The notes beneath the pieces were generated by a model. That model saw only the letters and a program-made list of their open reading frames with translations. It was not told where the DNA came from and made no database searches. The translations under genes were made by a program, and so were the position numbers. From Chloroflexota bacterium (lineage in GTDB: Bacteria; Chloroflexota; Chloroflexia; JAMDCE01), in the NCBI GenBank assembly GCA_023489135.1, contig JAMDCE010000714.1, positions 301 to 5,689 on the forward strand: 5,389 nucleotides of DNA, in the 5' to 3' direction. The first letter of the stretch is position 1. Each line of letters opens with the position of its first letter. This document shows, piece by piece, positions 1-5,359 of this stretch.

Positions 1-494
1 TGTCGGCCGAATGGGAGAAGAAGGCCGAGCTCGCCGTAAAGAACGGGCGCGATGACCTGGCCAGAGAGGCCCTCAAGCGCAAGGCCGACTACGAAAACAA
101 CGCCACGACCTATGAGGCTCAATGGAAATCACAGCAAGAGCTGGTCACCAAACTGAAAGACCAGTTGACCGCTCTGGAGAGCAAATACGATTCGACCATG
201 ACTAACAAGGACGCCCTCATCGCTCGGCACCGTCGCGCCGAGGCGCAAAAGCAAGTGACCCAGACTATTTCTGCGCTTTCGGTGACCGACCATACGAGCG
301 AGCTGAGCAGGATGGAGCGGCGCATCAAGGGCGAAGAAGCCACCGCAGCGGCCCTGGACGAGGTTCAATCTTCCTCCCTGGACCAGCAGTTCGCGGATCT
401 CACCGAGGACAGCGGAGTCGACGAGCAGTTGGCCGCGCTGAAATCCAAGGTTGCCGGTCAGGGTGGCCAGACCTCGGAAGAGCCGAAGAGTTAG
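1..494 (+). CDS. pspA: PspA/IM30 family protein, C-terminal part (5' truncated by window edge)
   Basis: The reading frame is open from base 3 to the TAG at 492-494 and gives 163 residues with no start codon in the window. PspA-family proteins are cytoplasmic, coiled-coil ESCRT-III-like proteins that bind and stabilise stressed membranes. Seen here: an EWEKKAELAVKNGRDDLAREAL stretch near the beginning, split here as EWEKKAELAV and KNGRDDLAREAL, which matches from memory the corresponding segment of E. coli PspA around residue 70. A long charged helical region rich in K, E, Q and R follows. Near the C-terminus, SLDQQFADL and EQLAALKSK match the PspA tail SLDDQFAEL/EQLAQLKAK. By this alignment about 70 N-terminal residues, including the membrane-binding helix, lie outside the window. 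The SPFH gene starts 48 bases downstream on the same strand with no terminator between, so they are probably co-transcribed. Family assignment is secure; the exact paralogue (PspA, LiaH, YdjF or Vipp1-like) is not. Confidence 0.93.
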   Translation, partial: SAEWEKKAELAVKNGRDDLAREALKRKADYENNATTYEAQWKSQQELVTKLKDQLTALESKYDSTMTNKDALIARHRRAEAQKQVTQTISALSVTDHTSELSRMERRIKGEEATAAALDEVQSSSLDQQFADLTEDSGVDEQLAALKSKVAGQGGQTSEEPKS

Positions 495-542
495 CTTTTC
501 TGGTCAACTGTTCAAGCTGACTTCGGTTGAAAGGAGCGGCTA

Positions 543-1574
543 ATGTCAATCTTCCTCGAGGTCATCGAGTTTTTCGATGAATCGGGTCGAGAAATCGTGC
601 ACCGGGTGCCAGAGGGTGGCTCGGGTGAGTTCAAACTGGGCGCGCAACTGATCGTTCGAGAGAGCCAAGTCGCCGTCTTCTTCCGGGACGGTAAGGCGCT
701 GGATGTCTTCGGTCCCGGACGGCACACTCTCTCCACCCAGAACATTCCCATTCTGACCAAGCTTCTTAGCTTGCCTTTCGGCTTCAATAGCCCGTTCAAG
801 GCCGAGGTTTACTTCGTAAGCATGCAGGAGTTCCTCGATCAGAAGTGGGGCACCTCGGAGCCTATTGTTTTTCGCGATGCTGATCTCGGAATGGTTCGCC
901 TCCGCGCCTTCGGCACTTTCGCCGTGCAGGTGAACGATCCCCAGTTGTTTGTTAACAAGATCGTCGGCACACAGGGAGTCTACGAAACCGACCAGATCGA
1001 AGGGTATCTGCGCAGCATAATCGTAGCCAAGCTCAACGATATTCTCGGCGAGAATATGAGCTCGATTCTGGATCTCCCGCGTCAGTACAACGAGATGGCT
1101 GTGGCGGCAAAGGCGGCCGTGAGGGACGATTTCGCCAGTGTCGGCCTTGACCTCAAAGCTTTCTATGTGAACGCGATCACACCGCCCGAGGAAGTCCAGA
1201 AGGTAATTGACGAACGCTCCGGAATGGGAGTGATCGGAAACATTCCTGCTTATATGCAGTACAAGGCGGCTCAGGCCATGGGCGACGCGGCCAAAGCCGG
1301 GGATGGCACGGCCGCGGCCGGGATGGGCCTGGGAGCGGGGGCGGGTTTGGGCATGACGATGGCGCAAATGATGGGACAGGCCATGAAACCGAGCGAGGCC
1401 CAGCCAGCGCCGCCAGCGACCATTCTCTGCCCTCAGTGCCACGCGCAGCAACCGGCCAATAGCCAGTTCTGCCCCAATTGTGGAACCAAGCTAGGCGCAG
1501 CCAAGTGTCCCAACTGCCAGTCCGAGCTTGCCCCTGGTTCGAAGTTTTGCAACAACTGCGGGACGAAGCTGTAG
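543..1574 (+). CDS. SPFH-domain protein with C-terminal double zinc ribbon (YdjI / 'virion core protein' type)
   Basis: A complete 343-residue gene. ATG at 543 has an AAGGAG ribosome site at 531-536, 6 bases away. Residues about 1-235 form an SPFH (band-7/stomatin/flotillin) domain of the type related to B. subtilis YdjI. Recognisable segments are the N-terminal [12 protein letters not shown], the [40 protein letters not shown] region (about 24-63) and the [19 protein letters not shown] segment. No transmembrane helix is evident, so membrane association would be peripheral, perhaps through PspA. Residues about 247-283 are a Gly/Ala/Met-rich linker. Two treble-clef-like zinc ribbons follow, with CxxC pairs at Cys296/299 and 310/313, and Cys322/325 and 336/339; both end in CGTKL. 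SPFH proteins scaffold membrane microdomains. In B. subtilis this type works beside a PspA homologue, and the gene order here repeats that pairing. The zinc ribbons' ligand is unknown. Confidence 0.9.
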   Translation: MSIFLEVIEFFDESGREIVHRVPEGGSGEFKLGAQLIVRESQVAVFFRDGKALDVFGPGRHTLSTQNIPILTKLLSLPFGFNSPFKAEVYFVSMQEFLDQKWGTSEPIVFRDADLGMVRLRAFGTFAVQVNDPQLFVNKIVGTQGVYETDQIEGYLRSIIVAKLNDILGENMSSILDLPRQYNEMAVAAKAAVRDDFASVGLDLKAFYVNAITPPEEVQKVIDERSGMGVIGNIPAYMQYKAAQAMGDAAKAGDGTAAAGMGLGAGAGLGMTMAQMMGQAMKPSEAQPAPPATILCPQCHAQQPANSQFCPNCGTKLGAAKCPNCQSELAPGSKFCNNCGTKL

Positions 1575-1601
1575 GAGGTACGGTTGCGGACGCCGACAAG
1601 T

Positions 1602-1637
1602 CAAGAAAACTCGGAGGATCCGTAAGAACCCTCCGAG
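1602..1637 (-). terminator. Rho-independent terminator of the SPW-repeat gene
   Basis: A perfect 8-bp stem, CTCGGAGG at 1610-1617 and CCTCCGAG at 1630-1637, encloses a 12-base loop. Read on the minus strand, the stem is followed directly by TTTTCTTG (1609 down to 1602), the U-tract expected of an intrinsic terminator. It lies 63 bases beyond the stop of the minus-strand SPW gene. On the plus strand no T-tract follows, so it should not by itself terminate the SPFH transcript efficiently. Confidence 0.65.
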
Positions 1638-1653
1638 AGAGGCCCCGAGAGTT

Positions 1654-1678
1654 ATTCGAAAGACTGCGAGTTTCGAAT
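1654..1678. repeat. Second intergenic hairpin between convergent genes
   Basis: A perfect 8-bp inverted repeat, ATTCGAAA at 1654-1661 and TTTCGAAT at 1671-1678, has a 9-base loop. It lies between the convergent SPFH and SPW genes, where it could end or protect transcripts coming from the left. Neither side has a run of T, so a terminator role is possible but not shown. Confidence 0.45.
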
Positions 1679-1699
1679 CCTCTAACTAGCTTAAGGTGC

Positions 1700-2062
1700 C
1701 TAAGTTCGCGCCACGGTTGGCCGAACCAGGAAGTTGACCAGCCAGTGGGCAAGGGCCACGACAAAGATCACTATGCCAGCGATGACATAGCTGATCATCG
1801 TCCCTGTCGTGAAGCCAAACACGAATGGCATAGCGATGGTCCACAAGCCCAGTACGACGTTGATCCAGGACAGCCACACATACCCCTTGTTGCGGAGCAT
1901 GTACTGCCCGTACCAGGTCACGAGCGCGACGATCAGGACCACGATCCCTAGGACGATGGAAATCAATGTGTGAGTCGTATCGGTAATCCCATAGATGAAA
2001 GGCGAAGCGATTAAGTAGAGGCCAGCCACTACATTAATCCAGAGCATCCAGATCCAGGGCAT
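1700..2062 (-). CDS. SPW-repeat family small integral membrane protein
   Basis: The gene encodes 120 residues from ATG at 2062, or 121 from the adjoining GTG at 2065; the stop is at 1700-1702. It is very hydrophobic, with four likely membrane helices arranged as two repeats of a two-helix unit. Each repeat opens with a near-identical segment: WINVVAGLYLIASPFIYG (residues 9-26 of the longer form) and WINVVLGLWTIAMPFVFG (67-84). These match the SPW repeat pattern, named for its Ser-Pro-Trp motif; here the motif reads SPF and MPF. A charged loop with RNKG joins the repeats and the tail is basic (RPTVART). The family has no firmly known biochemical function. The gene converges on the PspA-SPFH pair and has its own ribosome site and terminator, so it looks like a single-gene unit. 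A role in membrane stress is only an inference from the neighbours. Confidence 0.85.
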   Translation of the reverse strand: MPWIWMLWINVVAGLYLIASPFIYGITDTTHTLISIVLGIVVLIVALVTWYGQYMLRNKGYVWLSWINVVLGLWTIAMPFVFGFTTGTMISYVIAGIVIFVVALAHWLVNFLVRPTVART

Positions 2063-2070
2063 CACTGTTA

Positions 2071-2076
2071 CCTCCT
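2071..2076 (-). promoter_or_regulatory. Ribosome binding site of the SPW gene, serving two adjoining starts
   Basis: On the minus strand AAAGGAGG ends at 2071 and is followed by TAACA-GTG-ATG. The core AGGAGG is 5 bases from the GTG (2065) and 8 bases from the ATG (2062). The ATG was preferred for codon strength and spacing; both are workable. Confidence 0.75.
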
Positions 2077-2093
2077 TTCGGAACGGGGAGCAT

Positions 2094-2107
2094 CTCTCTC
2101 GGAGGGT
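2094..2107. repeat. 14-base inverted copy of the SPW terminator arm
   Basis: CTCTCTCGGAGGGT at 2094-2107 is the exact reverse complement of ACCCTCCGAGAGAG at 1628-1641, which includes one arm of the terminator at 1610-1637. The two copies flank the SPW gene. In a minus-strand transcript beginning upstream of 2107, the leader copy could pair with the upstream arm of the terminator. The match stops at 14 bases on both sides. Confidence 0.6.
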
Positions 2108-2168
2108 CCCCTCACAGACCCCGCATCAACAAATACAGCATAATGCGTGCCACGAGTCTACATAAGGA

Positions 2169-2223
2169 AGCTACCTGAGCTGTCAGCAATCAGCCGTCAG
2201 CCAGAGACCGGAAGTTGGTAGCT
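2169..2223. repeat. TCAGC heptamer tandem repeat inside a 7-bp inverted repeat
   Basis: Three consecutive heptamers end in TCAGC: TGTCAGC at 2181-2187, AATCAGC at 2188-2194 and CGTCAGC at 2195-2201. A weaker unit, CCTGAGC, precedes them at 2174-2180. The array is bracketed by AGCTACC (2169-2175) and GGTAGCT (2217-2223), a perfect 7-bp inverted repeat. It lies just 3' of the propeller gene stop. It may fold at the end of that transcript, but no good U-tract follows, so a terminator call would be weak. Confidence 0.5.
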
Positions 2224-2232
2224 CGCGGATAT

Positions 2233-3921
2233 TTAGTTGCTCCAATCGGGGAATGTGTTGATAACGCCGACGGTATCGGTGAGATTGAACCGGTTGGAGC
2301 CGTCGGAATTCATGATGAAGATGTTCAAGCCGGCCGACGGGAGTTGCGCCACAAAGACTATATGCATGAGATCCGGCGACAAGGCCGGGGCGATGTCGGT
2401 GCCATCCTCGATCTTCCCCTGGTTGCTCCCATCGCCATTCATAATCCAGAACTGGGACACTGGTCCAGCTTGTGACTGGAACAGAATCCTGTTGTCTTTC
2501 CAATCAGTGGGAACGTCCTCCGAACTTGCATTGAACGTAAGACGGGCAAGGCCAGACCCGTCAGGGTTCATTGTATATACTTCGAAGTTGCCGTCCCGGT
2601 TGGTGCTAAACGCTACCTTCTGCCCGTCTGGCGAAGGGTGAGGAAACAGATTAACAAAGGGTGGAGTATTGGTTAGCTGTTTTTGATTTCCGCCATCAAG
2701 GGTCATCCTCCAGATTTCCCCCGCTCGGGAGAAGAATATCTTGCTACCGTCGGCGTTCCAGTCCGGATAGTCCTCATCGACCCCTGGCGAGAAGGTGAGC
2801 CTCTGCTGTTCTGAGCCATCAGCGTTCATCAGATAGATCTCACCGTTGCCGTCGCGGTCGGAGATGAATACTAATCGCGCGTTATCGGGCGACCACCTGG
2901 GCTTGAAGTTCCCTCCGGTCGCGGTCAACTGCTTCACATCACCGCCGTCCGTCCTCATGGTGAAGATTTGCGCCCCCCCAGCCCGAGATGAGGTGAAAGC
3001 GATCCTCTGCTGGCCCACTGTTCCTCCGCCGTAGCGCCATCTCAGGTAGTGCTGGCCGACGTTACCCATCTCCACCTGGAAGCCTGGTGGGTTGCTTGGG
3101 GTGTAGGTCAGGACTCTTCTTTCGTAGAGCTGGACCAGGACGTCTTTCTCCACGCCTCCGACTTTGGCCTTGACCCAGTAGGGCTCAGTGATGGGAAGTC
3201 CGGCCAGGAAGACAGGGTTGATCACCTGGTCCTGGGCGATGGCTCCGTTGACAAATACAGGGCCCGACTGGTTGAGGAAGTCGTTCATTTTGTTCGGGAT
3301 ATTGTGCTTCAAGTTAGGATCGAAGAAAGCGTAGGTTACCGACGGGTCGGGAGAGGCGATGGTCGAGACGGCGGAGGAACAGTGGATGGTCTCCACCACG
3401 GGCTGTCCCGTCCTGTCCGAGGAGGGATTATCGTTGTTGAGAGAGGCCACGTTATTGAACGAACCGTAGTTTGGAGAGTCAGGGTTAACGGTAGCCGGAT
3501 CGCCAGCAACGGCTTCCAGGGACGCCGGATGAGACTGAAAGCTGGTGTCGCCCAACTGAAGTAGGCCACTAACCATCTCCCTCACCAGGAGGCCGTTGGT
3601 GACGAAAAAGAGATTAGAGCGGTTCCCGTTGGGATTGTTGACTTCCATGCGGGACTTGTCAAAATACTGAACGACCCTCATTCCGCCCGGAGAATTGACG
3701 TATGGCTCGATGGAGGGGCTCGAGGGGAGGGTGGTGGGCCCCCACATATAGCTACGAGAGACGGTGAACATCTCCACGGGTTTATCGGTCCTCCCCCAGA
3801 CGATCTGGAAATTGGGATCGTTGAACGAGGGCGGCTCAGCCTTCGCCGGTGTGACCACGATTACTTGCAGGGTCAGAAACGCGGCTAGGCCTACCAGACC
3901 GACAAACCAGACGGGTCGCAT
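2233..3921 (-). CDS. Exported six-bladed TolB/PD40-type beta-propeller protein with Chloroflexota-type N-terminal domain
   Basis: 562 residues. The ATG at 3919-3921 is preceded by GAGGAGG, with 5 bases between AGGAGG and the start. The N-terminus is a Sec signal peptide: MRP, a hydrophobic stretch to about residue 23, then a predicted signal peptidase I site after TPAKA (Ala28). Residues about 33-300 form a domain with YMWGP (58-62), VVQYFDKSRME (83-93), FVTNGLLVRE (106-115) and a conserved ending near 266-297. I recognise this as a recurrent extracytoplasmic domain of Chloroflexota proteins with no known function. Residues about 303-562 are six propeller blades. Each carries an aromatic-x-M-x-x-DG-(S/G) strand, beginning at 319, 362, 403, 448, 491 and 534, with 41-45 residues between them. 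Blades of this type occur in TolB and in many surface proteins. No tol, pal or exbBD genes are nearby, so this is not a TolB assignment. It is probably released or surface-held and binds protein or glycan. Confidence 0.88.
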   Translation of the reverse strand: MRPVWFVGLVGLAAFLTLQVIVVTPAKAEPPSFNDPNFQIVWGRTDKPVEMFTVSRSYMWGPTTLPSSPSIEPYVNSPGGMRVVQYFDKSRMEVNNPNGNRSNLFFVTNGLLVREMVSGLLQLGDTSFQSHPASLEAVAGDPATVNPDSPNYGSFNNVASLNNDNPSSDRTGQPVVETIHCSSAVSTIASPDPSVTYAFFDPNLKHNIPNKMNDFLNQSGPVFVNGAIAQDQVINPVFLAGLPITEPYWVKAKVGGVEKDVLVQLYERRVLTYTPSNPPGFQVEMGNVGQHYLRWRYGGGTVGQQRIAFTSSRAGGAQIFTMRTDGGDVKQLTATGGNFKPRWSPDNARLVFISDRDGNGEIYLMNADGSEQQRLTFSPGVDEDYPDWNADGSKIFFSRAGEIWRMTLDGGNQKQLTNTPPFVNLFPHPSPDGQKVAFSTNRDGNFEVYTMNPDGSGLARLTFNASSEDVPTDWKDNRILFQSQAGPVSQFWIMNGDGSNQGKIEDGTDIAPALSPDLMHIVFVAQLPSAGLNIFIMNSDGSNRFNLTDTVGVINTFPDWSN

Positions 3922-4138
3922 TGGGTCCTCCTCTTCTCCAATGGCTCAAACAGGGCAATCCTTCAATAAGGCAGCGAAAGGCATTTTGATGAGTTCAAGC
4001 GGAGGATCTCTGCAGTGAACTACTGTGGGCATCTTCTAGCAGATTGCATGCCAGGCTAGTCAAGGTAAATCGAAGGGTACGGTCCAGAAAATTGCGCTCT
4101 TTTCTTGGAACCTCTCACCCAGCTCCCACATCCAGGGG

Positions 4139-4186
4139 GAAATGAGGGCAGAGTGGGCGCCGCGGCGCCCACTCTGCCCTCATTTC
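4139..4186. repeat. Perfect 48-base palindrome (two 24-base arms, no spacer)
   Basis: The left arm 4139-4162 starts GAAATGAGGGCAG and ends GGGCGCCG. The right arm 4163-4186 is its exact reverse complement. Symmetry stops on both sides: G at 4138 does not pair with A at 4187. The centre GGGCGCCGCGGCGCCC is pure G+C, while the outer ends carry AAA/TTT. As RNA from either strand it would make a very stable hairpin with a short run of U at the base, like a bidirectional terminator. It lies between divergent genes and upstream of the predicted aldolase promoter, where a terminator serves neither gene directly. It could block upstream-directed transcription or be an operator, a REP-like element or a cruciform site. 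Confidence 0.9.
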
Positions 4187-4233
4187 ATCTCCATCGTTCC
4201 CCGTTAAGGACGAGGACTCACCCATTGGTCTCG

Positions 4234-4263
4234 TTGACCCCCGTTTGGCGCCCGTGGTATCAT
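4234..4263 (+). promoter_or_regulatory. Sigma70-type promoter for the aldolase gene
   Basis: TTGACC at 4234-4239 (5 of 6 to TTGACA) and TATCAT at 4258-4263 (5 of 6 to TATAAT) are separated by 18 bases. Transcription would begin near 4270 by inference, giving a leader of about 129 bases before the aldolase ATG. The site lies just downstream of the 48-base palindrome, so a factor or structure at the palindrome could act on it. Confidence 0.6.
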
Positions 4264-4281
4264 TCTGTTCGCTATTGTCGG

Positions 4282-4307
4282 GCCCCTCCCGTGGAACGGT
4301 GAGGGGC
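4282..4307 (+). promoter_or_regulatory. GC-rich hairpin in the aldolase leader
   Basis: GCCCCTC (4282-4288) pairs with GAGGGGC (4301-4307), and CCGT (4289-4292) pairs with ACGG (4296-4299). This leaves a GGA loop and a single bulged T at 4300. It would form within the first 15 to 40 bases of the predicted transcript. No U-tract follows, so it is not a simple terminator. It may stabilise the 5' end or be part of a larger leader fold. No known riboswitch class was recognised. Confidence 0.4.
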
Positions 4308-4329
4308 GGTGGTAGCGGGCTAGAGAGCA

Positions 4330-4377
4330 ATGAACAAAGCAAATGAGAGCGCCGATATGGTGTGCCAGGACGCATAA
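4330..4377 (+). CDS. Possible 15-residue leader peptide upstream of the aldolase
   Basis: ATG at 4330 opens a frame reading MNKANESADMVCQDA and stopping at TAA 4375-4377, 21 bases before the aldolase start. Only a weak purine stretch (GAGAG) precedes it at the right distance. The peptide has no run of a regulatory amino acid as in classic attenuators. It lies in the predicted leader and ends just before the aldolase ribosome site, so translational coupling is conceivable. A chance frame is just as likely. Confidence 0.2.
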   Translation: MNKANESADMVCQDA

Positions 4378-4398
4378 CTGCGGATGAGGAGTTAGCGC

Positions 4399-5295
4399 AT
4401 GAATGATGGCAAGATGCCCCTGAGAGGAGTCTATCCGCCCATACCGACCCCCTTCGACGATGATGGAGAGGTGGCCTACGATAGGCTCAAGGAGAACCTC
4501 CAGAAATGGAGCGAGACTCCTCTTGCTGGATTTGTCGTGTTGGGATCCAACGGGGAGTTCGTCTATCTTACCGAATCCGAGAAGTTAAATGTGGTAAGTG
4601 CAGCTTTGGAGGTGGTTCCGCAGGGCAAGAAGGTGATTGCGGGAACGGGAGCGGAGTCGACGCGGGAGACGGTAGCAATGACCAGGAAGGTAGCGGACCT
4701 TGGGTGTCACGCGGCCATTGTGGTAACTCCTCACTACTACAAGCCCAGAATGGACAGTGCGGCCCTGATCAATCACTATCTCACAGTGGCCGAGTCATCG
4801 CCTATACCAATAGTTCTCTACAGCATGCCGACTTTCACCGGTGTAGACCCAGACGCCTCGACTATCATCAAGCTGGCGGAGCACCCCAACATCATCGGCG
4901 TGAAGGAATCGGGAAACGTGGTTAAGCTGGCGGAGGTGATTCGCTCTGTCAGCCCCTCCTTCAACGTCCTGGCTGGCTCCGGAAGCTTCTTCTACCCGTC
5001 ACTGGCCCTGGGTGCCGCCGGGGGCGTGCTGGCGATGGCTAACGTGGCTCCACGAGAGGCCGTGGGCATTTACGAGGCCTTTCTTCGAGGCGATCACCAG
5101 AAGGCCAGGGAGCTGCAATTACGAATGCTGCCGGTGAACGCGGCTGTGACATCCCGGCTAGGCATCCCGGCCCTGAAGGCCGCCCTGGATATGCTTGGCT
5201 ATTACGGCGGTGAACCCCGTTCTCCGCTTCTTCCTCTCCAGGACGAGCAAAAGGAGAATCTGCGAGGTATTCTGCGCCAGGCGGAGTTGCTATAG
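4399..5295 (+). CDS. DapA/NAL-superfamily aldolase, HOGA1-like (probable 4-hydroxy-2-oxoglutarate aldolase or related 2-oxo acid aldolase)
   Basis: 298 residues, the normal family length; GAGGAG at 4386-4391 is 7 bases before the ATG. It is a cytosolic TIM-barrel class I aldolase. The Schiff-base lysine is Lys169 in GVKESG, the catalytic tyrosine is Tyr141 in LYSMPTFTG, and the assisting tyrosine is Tyr113 in TPHYYKP. The pyruvate-carboxylate loop is GSNGEF (49-54) and GSG (193-195) follows. True DapA has GTTGE and YNVPxRT. Here the second Thr is Asn and the Arg that binds aspartate semialdehyde is Phe146, so dihydrodipicolinate synthesis is unlikely. GSNGEF, the PRMDSAALIxHY stretch, SPIPIVLYS, HPNIIGVKESG and the AVTSRLGIPALK / GYYGG tail resemble human HOGA1 as I recall it. 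HOGA1 splits 4-hydroxy-2-oxoglutarate to pyruvate and glyoxylate. No pathway genes are adjacent, so the substrate remains open. Automated annotation would probably say 'dihydrodipicolinate synthase family protein'. Confidence 0.9.
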   Translation: MNDGKMPLRGVYPPIPTPFDDDGEVAYDRLKENLQKWSETPLAGFVVLGSNGEFVYLTESEKLNVVSAALEVVPQGKKVIAGTGAESTRETVAMTRKVADLGCHAAIVVTPHYYKPRMDSAALINHYLTVAESSPIPIVLYSMPTFTGVDPDASTIIKLAEHPNIIGVKESGNVVKLAEVIRSVSPSFNVLAGSGSFFYPSLALGAAGGVLAMANVAPREAVGIYEAFLRGDHQKARELQLRMLPVNAAVTSRLGIPALKAALDMLGYYGGEPRSPLLPLQDEQKENLRGILRQAELL

Positions 5296-5359
5296 GTCTT
5301 ATAGCTTCTTTTACGCCTTTCCTGAACCTGCGGCATGCCACCCAAGTCTGTGGGGAAGT

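Larger units (their letters stand above)
3922..4398. other. 477-base divergent intergenic region
   Basis: This region lies between the divergently transcribed propeller gene and aldolase gene. The part near the propeller gene (3933-4138) shows no convincing gene and no clear promoter. From 4139 rightwards it holds a 48-base palindrome, a sigma70-type promoter, a GC-rich hairpin and a possible leader reading frame, all listed separately. The signals concentrate on the aldolase side. Confidence 0.8.

Noticed and set aside
546..1451. A 301-codon open frame on the minus strand opposite the SPFH gene
   Set aside because: It is a shadow: the plus frame has a ribosome site, a recognised SPFH domain and zinc ribbons, while the minus frame gives low-complexity His/Arg-rich protein with no family resemblance.
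1662..1685. GTTTCGAATCC, resembling a tRNA T-arm
   Set aside because: The flanking bases do not make a 5-bp T stem and no acceptor, D or anticodon arm can be found; the bases are better explained by the 8-bp inverted repeat.
3049..3564. A 171-codon plus-strand frame opposite the propeller gene
   Set aside because: The product is rich in Val, Gly, Arg and His with no recognisable domain, and the opposite strand encodes a coherent secreted protein through this region.
4033..4063. Possible promoter for the propeller gene on the minus strand, TTGACT and TAGAAG
   Set aside because: The -35 box is good but the spacer is 19 bases and the -10 box matches only 4 of 6; not convincing enough to list.
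4296..4320. GGTGGTAGCGGGC, resembling the T-box antiterminator core TGGTACCGCG
   Set aside because: Two bases of the core differ, there is no specifier stem or paired terminator, and the downstream gene is not an aminoacyl-tRNA or amino acid gene of the usual kind.
5291..5314. CTATA/TATAG mini-hairpin overlapping the aldolase stop, followed by CTTCTTTT
   Set aside because: A 5-bp A/T-rich stem is too weak for a terminator; the stronger hairpin at 5360-5389 is the better candidate.
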